NCBI RefSeq assembly: GCF_003046545.1 | Contig: NZ_QAAA01000001.1 | Location: forward strand, 248,001 to 312,000 | DNA: 64,000 nucleotides | From: Rhodovulum imhoffii | GTDB taxonomy: Bacteria > Pseudomonadota > Alphaproteobacteria > Rhodobacterales > Rhodobacteraceae | Reading direction: 5' to 3' | Shown here: one piece after another, positions 10,086-19,008 of the stretch | Layout of the letters: each line of letters begins with the position of its first letter | Numbering within the stretch: position 1 is the first letter of the stretch | The notes under the pieces: generated by a model | What the model was told of the DNA's origin: nothing | Database searches by the model: none | The model's input: the letters and a program-made list of their open reading frames with translations, nothing else | Program-made: the position numbers and the translations under genes

Positions 10086-10905
10086 CCTGCGGGCCCTGAT
10101 CTGCCTCGCGGCGATCGGGGCGGCAAGCGTCGGGGCCGCGCAGACTTCGGACCTGGTTTCCCGAAATGCGTTTCGTGTATGCGCGGATCCGGCGAATTTC
10201 CCGATATCGGACAAGGCAGAAGCCGGGTACGAGAACGAACTGGCCGGGCTTTTCGCGCAAAAGCTCGGCCTTCCTGTCAGGTACACCTGGTTTCCGCAGG
10301 CAACGGGGTTTATACGCAATACGCTGAATGCCCGGCAGTGCGATGTGGTCATCGGCTACGCGCAGGGGCATGAACTCGTCCTCAATACCAACCATTACTT
10401 CACCTCGGTCTATGTGCTGATCGTGCCCCGGACCGGCGATCTTGCCGGGGTGGAGACCTTGGACGATGGCAGGCTGAAAGGCCGGCGGATCGGTATTATT
10501 GCCGGTACCCCGCCTGCCGCGCATATGGCGCGCAACGGTCTGATCGGTATGGCCCGGCCCTACAACCTTGTGGTGGACCGCCGCCATGAAAACCCGGCGC
10601 AGGACATGCTGGATGACCTCGGGGCGGGCAGGATCGACGCCGCGATCCTCTGGGGGCCTTTGGGCGGGCCGCTGGTCAAGTCCTCCTACCCGGAAATGAA
10701 GGTCATTCCGCTGGTCGGGGAAACCCTGCCGCCGCGGCTGTTCTTTCGTATAACGATGGGGGTCCGGCAGGGCGAAAAGGTCTGGCAGCGCAAACTGAAC
10801 GGATTGATCCGCCGCCATCAGGAGGAAATTGATGCCATATTGATCGAGGCCGGTGTCCCGCTGGTCAACGATCTCGGCTCCGGGGTTCTGGAGCCCCGGA
10901 AATGA
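10066..10905 (+). CDS. xoxJ: XoxJ, periplasmic binding-protein-like partner of XoxF
   Basis: A 279-aa solute-binding-protein fold (MxaJ-like, quinoprotein dehydrogenase-associated). It has a signal peptide (cleavage about GAAQT) and two lobes, with typical stretches FRVCADPANFP, YENELAGLFA and CDVVIGYAQG, but no transporter genes beside it. Family knowledge: XoxJ is thought to help activate or mature XoxF. The start lies inside xoxG (20-nt overlap) and the stop overlaps the rhodanese gene by 4 nt, so xoxG, xoxJ and the next gene are coupled. Confidence 0.9.
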   Translation: MPAWATSLRALICLAAIGAASVGAAQTSDLVSRNAFRVCADPANFPISDKAEAGYENELAGLFAQKLGLPVRYTWFPQATGFIRNTLNARQCDVVIGYAQGHELVLNTNHYFTSVYVLIVPRTGDLAGVETLDDGRLKGRRIGIIAGTPPAAHMARNGLIGMARPYNLVVDRRHENPAQDMLDDLGAGRIDAAILWGPLGGPLVKSSYPEMKVIPLVGETLPPRLFFRITMGVRQGEKVWQRKLNGLIRRHQEEIDAILIEAGVPLVNDLGSGVLEPRK

Positions 10906-11450
10906 TTGTCCGCCAGTGTATTGCGGCTCTGCTCCTGTGTGCCGGATCTGCGGTGTCGGCGGAAATGGTGGCGGAGCCGGACAGTTACCGGATGGACGCC
11001 TATCGCAGTCCTGTGCCCGCAACGCTCAATGGCGGAACGGTTATCGGCCCCGAAGCGGCCTACGCCTTGTGGCAGAGCGATGCGGCCGGGTTCATCGACG
11101 TTCTGCCACAGGCGCCCAGACCGGAAAACCTGCCCGAAGGGACAATCTGGCGCGACAAGCCGCGCGTGTCCATTCCCGGTGCGATCTGGCTGCCCAATGT
11201 GGGGTATGGGGCGATTGCAGATGTCACGGCGGCCTATTTCCGGCGCGGGCTCGACAAGGCAACCGGGGGGGACCCGACCCGCCCGATCGTGATCTTTTGC
11301 CTTGAAGACTGCTGGATGAGCTGGAACGCTGCCAAACGGGCCGTGGAGTGGGGCTACTCCGACGTGTATTGGATGCCGGAGGGCACAGATGGCTGGAAAC
11401 TCTGGGGATATCCCCTGGCGCGGATCTTGCCGGAACGGCCCCAACCCTGA
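10902..11450 (+). CDS. PQQ-dependent catabolism-associated rhodanese-like protein (C...CW motif)
   Basis: A periplasmic rhodanese-fold protein of 182 aa with signal peptide (cleavage about VSAEM). The key stretch is FCLEDCWMSWNAAKRA near residue 131, with two cysteines three residues apart and a Trp. This motif defines the small rhodanese family found beside PQQ dehydrogenases. It might carry or transfer sulfur together with the SoxYZ-like carriers; the biochemical role is unknown. It is the last gene of the frmA-xox operon and ends 12 nt from the convergent SoxYZ-like gene. Confidence 0.85.
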   Translation: MIVRQCIAALLLCAGSAVSAEMVAEPDSYRMDAYRSPVPATLNGGTVIGPEAAYALWQSDAAGFIDVLPQAPRPENLPEGTIWRDKPRVSIPGAIWLPNVGYGAIADVTAAYFRRGLDKATGGDPTRPIVIFCLEDCWMSWNAAKRAVEWGYSDVYWMPEGTDGWKLWGYPLARILPERPQP

Positions 11451-11462
11451 CGTCCCTGCGGC

Positions 11463-12272
11463 TCAATACCCTTCCAGGGTCTTGTGGGCATGGGTGATCG
11501 TGCCGCCGGTATCTGTCATTGTGACATCCACCGATTGTGTTCCGGACGGCACAGAAAGGCCGATGCGCGGGTTCTCGGAAAGTGAAATCGACCCGGTCAT
11601 CCGGGCGTAGCCGCCCCCGTTCACACCGATATCGAGCGTTTCGATATAGCGCATCGGTGTGAACAGCAGCGAAACCTGATCCATCTGCATGCCCGAATGG
11701 GAAGGGTGATCCAGAGTCACGTCAATTTGGTTCAGCCTCTGCGTCAGGGTTGAAGGGGAGCCGCAGCATGTGTTGTCGGGGACCCGCCCGGCCAGTTCGA
11801 TCCGCATCTCGCCCAGGGTTTGCAGCGCCAGTTCGGCATCGGTGCCGGGGGGGGCGGAGCATGCGCCCTGGCCGGTGGTCTTGACGAAGGTTTCGGCCAC
11901 GAACAGGCGCCCATCCGTGGTTCGGGCAACCACATGCAAAGGAGTCGGCCCGTTGATCCGCATGGTGACATCGAAAAAGAAGCGCGTCGGTGCCGTGGCA
12001 AGCTGAAACACCGCCGAAACGGGCATGGGGTTCTCATCAAGGATCAGGGTTATCTCGCGCAGTTCCGTCCCCGCGGGGGCGGTGACGAGCGCGGCAATGT
12101 CCGTGCGCGCATCGTCGGAGGTGCGATAGGGCACATCGATCGCGATCAGGCCGGACCCGTCCAGAAGAAACCGCTCCCCATACAGGGCATGGCGAATATC
12201 GTCCCAGGCCGCTTCTGCGGCGAAGGCCGGGGCGCATACGATCAGGCCGATGGCCAGAACAAGACGCTTCAT
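11463..12272 (-). CDS. Second SoxYZ-like quinoprotein-associated carrier
   Basis: A 269-aa paralogue of the carrier at 2451-3263. Signal peptide (cleavage about AFAAE), SoxY-like domain ending in TTGQGACSAP (swinging-arm-like Cys), then a SoxZ-like domain. It also has DNTCCGSP, two adjacent cysteines absent from the first copy. It overlaps the upstream propeller gene by 4 nt and is last in a four-gene minus-strand operon (DUF, SRPBCC, propeller, carrier). Two different carriers in one locus suggest two relay reactions or two partner hydrolases, but only one hydrolase is visible. Confidence 0.82.
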   Translation of the reverse strand: MKRLVLAIGLIVCAPAFAAEAAWDDIRHALYGERFLLDGSGLIAIDVPYRTSDDARTDIAALVTAPAGTELREITLILDENPMPVSAVFQLATAPTRFFFDVTMRINGPTPLHVVARTTDGRLFVAETFVKTTGQGACSAPPGTDAELALQTLGEMRIELAGRVPDNTCCGSPSTLTQRLNQIDVTLDHPSHSGMQMDQVSLLFTPMRYIETLDIGVNGGGYARMTGSISLSENPRIGLSVPSGTQSVDVTMTDTGGTITHAHKTLEGY

Positions 12273-13255
12273 TTGACGTCTCCAGGGGCAAGAAAGGTGC
12301 CGAAGGCGCGCGGCCCGTCACATGTATCGAAAGTTTCCCTAACGTCGAGCGTATCCGCGTCGATGGTCATCAGGGTATTTCCGAACCAGTTGACCAGTAC
12401 GATGAACTTGCCGTCGCCTGTGGTATCGATCCCTTCGGGATAATCCCCGACGTCTATGCGGCCCACTGCCGAAAGATCTTTCAGGGCGATCACGCTGACG
12501 GTGTTATGGTACTGGTTGGTTACGAAAGCGCGGCCATGGGCGAAGGCGATTGCGTAGGGACGCTCACCGACCGGCACGGTTGCAAGAAGGATGCGTTTTC
12601 GCGGGTCGATCACGCTGACATCGTTGCTGCCGACATTGGCGACGAACAGCCGCCCGTCGGGTGCAAAACGCAGGCCGTAAGGGCGGCTTCCAACGGGAAC
12701 TGCACCCAGCCGGACAAGAGACCGGGCATCGAACAGCGATACCTGGTCTGCGCCCTTGTCCGCGGAGGCGAGAAAAAGCCCATCTTCCGACAGGGCGATG
12801 CCGGCGGGGGATTTGCCGGTGGCAAGTTCTGCAAGTGTGGCCAGCGTGGCGGCCTCCAGAACCCAGAGCCGGGCATTGAACCAGTCGGACACGAACAACC
12901 GCCCACGTTTCGCATCCAGGGCGATGCCCGTTGGCCCCCCCTCCAGCGTGGTGTGGGCCAGAGCCTTCCCCGTTGCGCGGGCCAGACGGTGGACTGCCTT
13001 GGCACCGGGCGCGACGATGTAAATGTCGTCCCGCTGACCGATGGCCACCCCCGCCGGCTGGCCGGGTATGGGCCAGAGTGCGCCGCTTTCCCCGGTATCG
13101 AGGTCCGTAACGCCGACCTCTTGCGAAGACTGGCAAGTGATGTATGCCGTTTCCGCATGCGTTGCGCCTGCCGTGCCAAGGCAGACGGCTGCCAGCCTAA
13201 GAGCCCGCAACGCCGAAACGGTCAACCAGCGCATCGAGACCCGCCTTGTAAACAT
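12269..13255 (-). CDS. YVTN-type beta-propeller protein, PQQ-associated
   Basis: A 328-aa periplasmic propeller with about seven repeats of roughly 42 residues containing G.RPYG / V.VGERPYAIAF / F.TNQYHNTVSVI-type motifs. Signal peptide cleavage about ATHAE. An internal ATG at 13234 is an alternative start that leaves a better-sized signal peptide; neither start has a strong Shine-Dalgarno. It overlaps the upstream SRPBCC gene by 38-59 nt. The family resembles the PQQ-dependent catabolism-associated propeller also encoded at 15573. It probably scaffolds periplasmic partners; no catalytic residues are evident. Confidence 0.8.
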   Translation of the reverse strand: MFTRRVSMRWLTVSALRALRLAAVCLGTAGATHAETAYITCQSSQEVGVTDLDTGESGALWPIPGQPAGVAIGQRDDIYIVAPGAKAVHRLARATGKALAHTTLEGGPTGIALDAKRGRLFVSDWFNARLWVLEAATLATLAELATGKSPAGIALSEDGLFLASADKGADQVSLFDARSLVRLGAVPVGSRPYGLRFAPDGRLFVANVGSNDVSVIDPRKRILLATVPVGERPYAIAFAHGRAFVTNQYHNTVSVIALKDLSAVGRIDVGDYPEGIDTTGDGKFIVLVNWFGNTLMTIDADTLDVRETFDTCDGPRAFGTFLAPGDVK

Positions 13256-13742
13256 TCATCACGGCGACCACCGCAGCATCGTCATTCAGGTGTTCCGGCG
13301 GATCGTTGTTGGGATAACCGCGATAGAACGCGCCGCGCCATTCGATCAGGGTTCCGCCATCTTCCCGCGGGCTGACCTTCAGGTGCGAGGAGTAGTTCGT
13401 CACGGGCAGAACATCGACGGAAACTTCGGTTATACGGTAGGAATAGGTCATCTTTTCGGCGTCGTGTTTGTAAAGCACCTCGTCGATCCGGGGGCCGTTC
13501 GCATCGCCCAGGGTCAGGATTCGGGTGGCGTCGATCGCGTTGCCGTTCGTGCCTGTCGTTGCAAAAACGGCGGGATGCCAGGACATGTCCTGAAAATTCC
13601 CGATTACCGCCCAGACCTCTTCGGGGCTGGCCGCGACCGCGACGGAGAGCGTGACCTTCTGGCGGGTCGGGCCGTGGGCCAGAACCAGCGACGGCGAAAC
13701 TACAAGGGCGGCAGTCGCAGCGATGACCGTTCTTCTTTTCAT
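13197..13742 (-). CDS. SRPBCC (START/Bet v1-like) periplasmic protein
   Basis: A 181-aa protein. The start ATG at 13742 follows GGAGGA by 9 nt; a longer in-frame extension (13982) is rejected. A signal peptide (RRTVIAATAALVV, cleavage about LAHG) precedes a polyketide-cyclase/START-like fold, recognised by ASPEEVWAVIGNFQDMSWHP and the C-terminal helix. Such folds bind hydrophobic ligands. Homologues occur in methanol-oxidation gene clusters of Rhodobacterales; ligand unknown. It overlaps the upstream gene by 4 nt. Confidence 0.8.
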   Translation of the reverse strand: MKRRTVIAATAALVVSPSLVLAHGPTRQKVTLSVAVAASPEEVWAVIGNFQDMSWHPAVFATTGTNGNAIDATRILTLGDANGPRIDEVLYKHDAEKMTYSYRITEVSVDVLPVTNYSSHLKVSPREDGGTLIEWRGAFYRGYPNNDPPEHLNDDAAVVAVMNVYKAGLDALVDRFGVAGS

Positions 13743-14233
13743 TGGGGGCTTTCCTCCTCCTTGAATATCCTGTTGTCCAGGATGTAGCGCATTCCACGGC
13801 GCCAGCTTTCGTCCGTGTTGCCCCGGATATCGACGACGGCGCCGCGCACCATGGTCCCCGTCCGGGTTTCCCGCATTTGCAGGTTCAGTGTCAGAATGAG
13901 GTTGGAAACTTTCTGAACCTCGCCGACCAGCGCATAGTCCGCCCCAAGCCTGGCCGCCATTCGCGTATCGCAGCCATAACACTTTGCGGGGTTTTTAACC
14001 CGGTTCAATTCCTCCGCCACCGGGCTCAGGTCGACCAGCAGGTAGCCTTCGGACCGGAAGCGGGCTTCCACCATGTCGTGGAGCATCTGTACGCGTGCGA
14101 CCTCCTCCGGGTTTTGCCCCAGTTCAGCGGTTTGCAGCGAGGTGTCCAGCATGTGCATGCCGAAAAAGGCGACCTTGCTTCCCGCCAGTGCGGGGGCCGC
14201 CAAGAACGCAAGCAAAAGGACCAGAACACGCAT
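13739..14233 (-). CDS. DUF3280/DUF2380-like periplasmic protein
   Basis: A 164-aa secreted protein (cleavage about APALAG). The mature part begins VAFFGMHMLDTSLQT, typical of this family, and contains CYGCD (possible metal or disulfide site) near residue 93. ATG 14233 is chosen over the TTG at 14236 immediately before it. It is the first gene of the minus-strand operon and is divergent from the binding protein at 14366, so 14234-14365 holds two promoters. That gap contains CAAAGGT (14301-14307), partly matching the reverse of the 10-mer in the two other divergent promoters. Confidence 0.7.
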   Translation of the reverse strand: MRVLVLLLAFLAAPALAGSKVAFFGMHMLDTSLQTAELGQNPEEVARVQMLHDMVEARFRSEGYLLVDLSPVAEELNRVKNPAKCYGCDTRMAARLGADYALVGEVQKVSNLILTLNLQMRETRTGTMVRGAVVDIRGNTDESWRRGMRYILDNRIFKEEESPQ

Positions 14234-14365
14234 CAAGCCTTCTTAATAAATAAGAGTCGCGGCCCATGATGACCCGGCTAAGCTTGCTGAACAACTTGGC
14301 CAAAGGTAGCGGCTGATCTTTGTCCCGGACATGCGATAAACGATGCGACCGCATGGGAGGGAGGC

Positions 14366-15559
14366 ATGGTGCGTCACGTTCTCCATCTTGTTTTTCCGGC
14401 ACTTTGCCTGTGGGCGCTGACCGGTGTGCAGGCCGGTGCCCTGGATGTGCGTGCGGCCGTGCTGCGGATCGATTACCAGGTTCGGCTTCCGGTTTCGCGC
14501 TTTGAACTTTTACCCGCAGACAGGGGATTTGCTGGCGCGACCCTTGCGAACGAAGACAACAGCACCACCGGCGGTTTTCTGGGGCATCGCTATGAAACCG
14601 TGTTGCGGGCTGTCGCTCCTGACGGGGCGGATGCCGCGCTGGAGGATATTCTGGCAGAGGGGATACGTTTTGTGGTGGTTATCGCCCGGGCCGACGATCT
14701 TTTGCGGCTGAGCGACCGGGCCGCGCAGTCGGGGGCGTTGGTTTTCAATGCCCAGGCCCCGGACATGGCACTGCGTGACGGGGATTGCCGTGCCAACCTG
14801 CTGCATACCGCGACCAGTTTGCAGCAACAGGCCGATGCGATCCTTCAATTCGCGGTCTGGAAAAAATGGACGCGCCTGGTGCTGATATCTGGGTCCAACC
14901 CCGCCGATATCGCCATGGCCGGAGCCTATCGCGAGGCGGCGGCCAAGTTCGGCGCAACCATCGTCGGGGAACGTGTGTTCGAGTATTCCGGCGGCACGCG
15001 GCGTACCGATTCCGGGCATGTTCTGGTCCAGCGGCAGTTGCCGGCCTTCATGCAGGACCTGCCGGAGCATGACGTGGTGATCGCCGCCGATGCCAGCGAT
15101 TATTTCGGCCCATACCTGACCTATCATCTTTGGACACCGCGCCCGGTGATGGGGGCGGCTGGCTTACGCCCGGTGCAGATGCATGGCGGCCATGAAGCAT
15201 ATGGCGCCACGCAACTTCAGAATCGTTTCGAAGCCATCGCCGGGCGATACATGACCGATATCGATTACAATGCCTGGATCGCCCTGCGTGCGCTGGGCGA
15301 AGCGGTGACGCGAACCGGATCGGCCGCCCCTGAAACGGTCAGGGGGTTTCTTTTGTCGGACCAGTTCGAACTGGCGGGATTCAAGGGACATCAGGTCGAT
15401 TTCCGCGACTGGAACGGCCAGATGCGGCAGGAGGTGATCCTTTTCGACGGGCGGATCACCGTCAGTGTCAGCCCTCAGGACGGGTTTTTCCACCAGACAG
15501 CTTTGCAGGACACGCTTGGGCGCGACCGGGCAGAATCCGCTTGCGAGATGTTCAACTGA
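14366..15559 (+). CDS. PQQ-system ABC transporter substrate-binding protein
   Basis: A 397-aa periplasmic binding protein (type I fold, branched-chain amino acid receptor-like). Signal peptide cleavage about VQAGAL. It resembles the 'ABC transporter substrate-binding protein, PQQ-dependent alcohol dehydrogenase system' family, whose Pseudomonas relative is part of the Ped transporter implicated in lanthanide uptake. GGGAGGGAGG precedes the ATG. It leads a plus-strand operon with a propeller, two small secreted proteins and a complete SsuABC-like transporter. The ligand (lanthanide complex, PQQ or other) cannot be read from sequence. Confidence 0.82.
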   Translation: MVRHVLHLVFPALCLWALTGVQAGALDVRAAVLRIDYQVRLPVSRFELLPADRGFAGATLANEDNSTTGGFLGHRYETVLRAVAPDGADAALEDILAEGIRFVVVIARADDLLRLSDRAAQSGALVFNAQAPDMALRDGDCRANLLHTATSLQQQADAILQFAVWKKWTRLVLISGSNPADIAMAGAYREAAAKFGATIVGERVFEYSGGTRRTDSGHVLVQRQLPAFMQDLPEHDVVIAADASDYFGPYLTYHLWTPRPVMGAAGLRPVQMHGGHEAYGATQLQNRFEAIAGRYMTDIDYNAWIALRALGEAVTRTGSAAPETVRGFLLSDQFELAGFKGHQVDFRDWNGQMRQEVILFDGRITVSVSPQDGFFHQTALQDTLGRDRAESACEMFN

Positions 15560-15572
15560 CCGGGAGAGCCGC

Positions 15573-16544
15573 ATGAAACACCTTCTCGTATCAACGGTCC
15601 TCGTCTTTGGCGCTGCCACGCCCGGATTCGCGGGGAAGGCGTTTGTCACAAACGAACGGGGCAATACGATCACCGTCGTCGATACGCAAACCTGGGAAGT
15701 GACCGGAGAGTTTTTCGGCGGCAACCGCCCGCGAGGCATCACCGTCAGCCCGGACGGAACGCGGCTTTATGTCTGTGCTTCCGACGACAATCTCGTAAGG
15801 GTATTCGACACGGCAACTTATCGCGAATTGCCAAGCCTGCCGTCCGGTCCGGACCCGGAACTGTTTGTGATCGAACCCTCGGGCAAGCGCCTTTATATCG
15901 CGAACGAAGACGACAATCTCGTCACGGTGACGGATACCGAGGACCGTACGGTTCTGGCCGAAATTCCGGTCGGGGTCGAACCCGAGGGCATGGGCATCAG
16001 CCCCGACGCGAAATGGGTCGTCAATACGTCCGAAACCACCAACATGGCGCATTTCATTTCCACCGAGGATTACGAGATCAAGCACAACGTTCTGGTCGAC
16101 CAGCGCCCGCGCTTTGCCTTGTATACCGCGGACGGAACGCGCCTGTTCGTCACGTCGGAAATCGGCGGGACGGTCACGGTCATGGATATCGACGGGCAGG
16201 GCAAGCCGACGGTTGCCGGAAAAATCTCCTTTGAAGTCCCTGGCGTTCTGCCCGAGTGGCTGCAACCCGTCGGGGCCCGTGTGACGCAGGATGGCCGGCG
16301 CCTGTTCGTGGCGCTTGGCCCGGCCAACCGGGTGGCGGTTGTGGATGTCCAAAGCCTCGAGGTCACGGATTACATTCTGGTAGGTCAGAGGGTGTGGCAA
16401 CTGGCGTTCACGCCCGATGAGAAATACCTCCTGACAACCAATGGGAACTCCAACGACATCACGGTCATCGACGTGAAACGGGAAAAAGCCCTGCGTTCGG
16501 TCCCGGTGGGGGATCAGCCCTGGGGTGTCGTGGTTATCGACTGA
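15573..16544 (+). CDS. PQQ-dependent catabolism-associated beta-propeller protein
   Basis: A 323-aa YVTN-family propeller; start ATG 15573 after GGGAGAG. Signal peptide cleavage about GFAGK. Seven repeats with VTNERGNTITVVDT, NRPRGITVSPDGTRLYV and similar motifs. This family regularly follows the PQQ-system binding protein, as here (13-nt gap). It probably presents a binding surface in the periplasm. It is a paralogue of 12269-13255 in fold but clearly divergent. Confidence 0.85.
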   Translation: MKHLLVSTVLVFGAATPGFAGKAFVTNERGNTITVVDTQTWEVTGEFFGGNRPRGITVSPDGTRLYVCASDDNLVRVFDTATYRELPSLPSGPDPELFVIEPSGKRLYIANEDDNLVTVTDTEDRTVLAEIPVGVEPEGMGISPDAKWVVNTSETTNMAHFISTEDYEIKHNVLVDQRPRFALYTADGTRLFVTSEIGGTVTVMDIDGQGKPTVAGKISFEVPGVLPEWLQPVGARVTQDGRRLFVALGPANRVAVVDVQSLEVTDYILVGQRVWQLAFTPDEKYLLTTNGNSNDITVIDVKREKALRSVPVGDQPWGVVVID

Positions 16545-16561
16545 TGCGAAGGAGCAGACAC

Positions 16562-16999
16562 ATGAACCCCTTTCTTGCCCTTGTATTCGCCCTTGGCCTT
16601 GGTGTGCCCGCCGCGGCTGCGCCACTTTGTGACGATCTCGGTTTTGCGGGGCTTCTGGCCAAGTGCAACCGGGGCGAAACTCTCAAACTCACGCTGGCAT
16701 CGGGCAAGCCCCTGGGGGACGATGCGATCCTGCAGTCGGGCGCGTATTACAAGCTTGAGATCACGGCGGACGGTTCGGCGGAACTGGCGGTCGAGGGGCC
16801 GGGCTTCTTTCGCGCGATCTGGATGAACGAAATCGTGATCAACAAAATCGAAATCCGCCCGATGGCCATAGAGTCCATCGAGTTCGACAAGGCCGGAACC
16901 GCCGAGTTGTCTTTCATCGCGATCAAGCCGGGAACGCATGTGCTGCGTATTCCCGGCACGTCCGGGGACAGTCAGCAGGTCCGCTTCACCATTCAGTAG
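16562..16999 (+). CDS. Small secreted beta-rich protein of unknown function
   Basis: A 145-aa protein; start 16562 is set by AAGGAG 7 nt upstream and a clean signal peptide (cleavage about AAAAP). The mature part has an early Cys pair (LCDDLG..LLAKCN) and a strand-rich second half ending GTHVLRIPG, reminiscent of a cupredoxin-like or Ig-like sandwich but without copper ligands that I can identify. It lies 17 nt after the propeller gene. Function unknown; it is probably part of the quinoprotein accessory set. Confidence 0.65.
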   Translation: MNPFLALVFALGLGVPAAAAPLCDDLGFAGLLAKCNRGETLKLTLASGKPLGDDAILQSGAYYKLEITADGSAELAVEGPGFFRAIWMNEIVINKIEIRPMAIESIEFDKAGTAELSFIAIKPGTHVLRIPGTSGDSQQVRFTIQ

Positions 17000-17012
17000 G
17001 GAGACCGTTCAC

Positions 17013-17261
17013 ATGAAAAGGCTCACGGCACCGTTTTTTGCCTTTTGTCTTGCCGCTTCCGGACAGGCTGGCGAAATCGACCCCATGACCATCGGGAAGA
17101 TCGAGGCCTGGCTTGCCTCGATCGACTGCCAGATGGACCCCGACGATATCGAGCGCGAGGACAGCGGTTACGATCTGGATGACGTGATCTGCAAGGGTGG
17201 TCAGCAATTCGACATCACGCTGGATGAAAACCTGAACGAAACGGGGCGCCGTGCCGAGTAA
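17013..17261 (+). CDS. PepSY-domain small secreted protein
   Basis: An 82-aa protein starting at ATG 17013 after AGGGAG. Signal peptide cleavage about GQAGE. The mature part fits a single PepSY-like domain (helix KIEAWL, then DSGYDLDDVICKGGQQFDI and a closing strand). It has two cysteines. PepSY proteins often inhibit or chaperone secreted enzymes. It sits 13 nt after the preceding gene and 22 nt before the binding protein of the ABC transporter. Confidence 0.65.
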   Translation: MKRLTAPFFAFCLAASGQAGEIDPMTIGKIEAWLASIDCQMDPDDIEREDSGYDLDDVICKGGQQFDITLDENLNETGRRAE

Positions 17262-17283
17262 GGCTTGAGGGAGGACCAAAATC

Positions 17284-18252
17284 TTGAAGATTTTCAAATA
17301 TCTTGTCACCATCTTGTCTGTTCTGGGCGCGCCGGCGTTTGCCGAAGGCGATTTGCCCGTGATCCGTGCGGCGGTTCTCAAGATCGGTACCGTCAACTGG
17401 GAGCTTGCGACGATCGCCCAGCACGGCCTTGATGAAAAGCATGGCTTCACGCTTGAAGTTCAGCCTTACGCCGACAACGCCGCCACGCGCATCGCCGTCG
17501 AAGGGGGGCAGGCCGATATGGCCGTTGCCGACTGGATCTGGGTTGCCCGTCAGCGGGCCGATGGGAAAGATTACGTGTTTCTTCCTTATTCGCGTGCCGT
17601 GGGGGGCGTTGTGGTGCCCAAGGACAGCCCGGCCACCAGCCTCAGGGATCTGGCAGGGGGCAAGATCGGCATTGCCGGGGGGCCTCTGGACAAGTCCTGG
17701 CTGATCCTGCGCGCTTATGCCCGACAGGAATACGGTCTGGACCTCAAGGCGGAAACCGAACAGGTCTTTGGGGCGCCGCCGCTGATCTTCAAGTCCGCCT
17801 TGGGCGGCGAGTATGCGGGAGCAATCAACTTCTGGCACTTTCTGGCGAAAATGAAATCTTCCGGCATGCGGGAGCTGATCTCCGTCGAAACCGCCGGCCA
17901 GGCGCTGGGTCTCGACCCGGACATGCCGCTTTTGGGCTATTATCTCAAAGAGAGCTTTCTGGCCGATCGGCACGGCCTGGCGCAAGCCCTGTTCGAGGCC
18001 AGCCGGGAGGCCAAAGAGCTGCTGAGAAGGTCCGAAGACGCATGGCAGGCGATCCGTCCTTTGATGAACGCCAGGTCCGACGCCCAGTTCGCGCAACTCA
18101 AGGCGGACTGGATCGCGGGCATTCCCGAACGGATGCCGGTCGATTCAACCGCCGCAAACAATTTTCTGGCGCTGATGGCAGATCTTGGGGGGGAGGAACT
18201 TGTGGGCAAGGCCGCGACCGTTCCCGCCGGGCTGTTCGCGAATGTCAGATAG
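17284..18252 (+). CDS. ABC transporter substrate-binding protein, NMT1/SsuA-like
   Basis: A 322-aa periplasmic binding protein of the nitrate/sulfonate/taurine type. Start TTG 17284 follows GAGGGAGGA by 9 nt; signal peptide cleavage about AFAEG. Typical features are IRAAVLKIGTVNWELA, the EGGQADMAVADW ligand loop and a hinge near SAVGGV. It belongs with the permease and ATPase that follow. Since it lies inside a PQQ/XoxF locus rather than a sulfur locus, the ligand may be related to methanol oxidation (metal chelate, PQQ, thiamine precursor); that is speculation. Confidence 0.85.
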   Translation: MKIFKYLVTILSVLGAPAFAEGDLPVIRAAVLKIGTVNWELATIAQHGLDEKHGFTLEVQPYADNAATRIAVEGGQADMAVADWIWVARQRADGKDYVFLPYSRAVGGVVVPKDSPATSLRDLAGGKIGIAGGPLDKSWLILRAYARQEYGLDLKAETEQVFGAPPLIFKSALGGEYAGAINFWHFLAKMKSSGMRELISVETAGQALGLDPDMPLLGYYLKESFLADRHGLAQALFEASREAKELLRRSEDAWQAIRPLMNARSDAQFAQLKADWIAGIPERMPVDSTAANNFLALMADLGGEELVGKAATVPAGLFANVR

Positions 18253-18258
18253 CCCCCC

Positions 18259-19008
18259 ATGCCGACCTGTCGTTTCATACCTGTGCTGTCGATCACGGGG
18301 CTGCTTGGTGTCTGGATAACGGCAGCCCTTCTGACAGGGGACCCGCGCATTCTGCCGATGCCGTTCGACCTGGTGCCCGGCTTCGTGCGCGAAATTTCCT
18401 CGGGGGAGTTGCCCCGGCACCTCGGAGCCACCCTTGTCCGTGTCCTGTGGGCTTTCGTGCTGGCCATGGGGCTGGGCCTTGCGCTTGGTCTTGCCATGGG
18501 GCGTTCCCCGGCTTTGAACCGATGGCTCGACCCCTGGCTGGTAATCTTTCTCAACCTGCCGGCGCTGGTTCTGATCGTGTTGTGCTACCTGTGGATCGGC
18601 CTCAATGAAACCGCCGCCATCCTTGCCGTCACTCTGAACAAGGTGCCAGGCGTCACCACCGTCATTCGCGAAGGCGCCCGTGCGCTCGACCCAGACCTGG
18701 ATGCCATGGCGAAGGTCTATCGCATGTCTTGGTACGTGCGCCTGCGCCATGTCGTCTTGCCCCAACTGGCCCCGTTTGTCATCGCGGCGGCCCGGTCCGG
18801 CGTCGCCGTGATCTGGAAGATCGTTCTCGTGGTTGAGTTTCTGGGGCGCTCGTCTGGAATCGGATTCCAGATTCACCTGTATTTTCAGCTTTTCGACGTC
18901 CCGATGGTGATGATCTACGCGTTTTCCTTCATCGCCGTGATGCTGCTGGCCGAATGGGTATTCCTGCAACCCTGGGAGCGGCGCGTGGCCCGCTGGAGGT
19001 GGGCGTGA
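18259..19008 (+). CDS. ABC transporter permease, SsuC/TauC-like
   Basis: A 249-aa inner-membrane permease with about six helices. The cytoplasmic EAA loop reads REGARALDPDLDAMAKVYRMS near residues 136-155, the contact site for the ATPase. It starts 6 nt after the binding-protein stop, and its stop overlaps the ATPase GTG start. It is of the binding-protein-dependent family 1 (SsuC), unlike the ABC-2-type permeases that normally accompany PQQ-system binding proteins. Confidence 0.88.
   Translation: MPTCRFIPVLSITGLLGVWITAALLTGDPRILPMPFDLVPGFVREISSGELPRHLGATLVRVLWAFVLAMGLGLALGLAMGRSPALNRWLDPWLVIFLNLPALVLIVLCYLWIGLNETAAILAVTLNKVPGVTTVIREGARALDPDLDAMAKVYRMSWYVRLRHVVLPQLAPFVIAAARSGVAVIWKIVLVVEFLGRSSGIGFQIHLYFQLFDVPMVMIYAFSFIAVMLLAEWVFLQPWERRVARWRWA

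Noticed and set aside
10066-10905. XoxJ as a genuine ABC transporter binding protein
   Set aside because: No permease or ATPase adjoins it; position after xoxFG and sequence fit the MxaJ/XoxJ maturation family.
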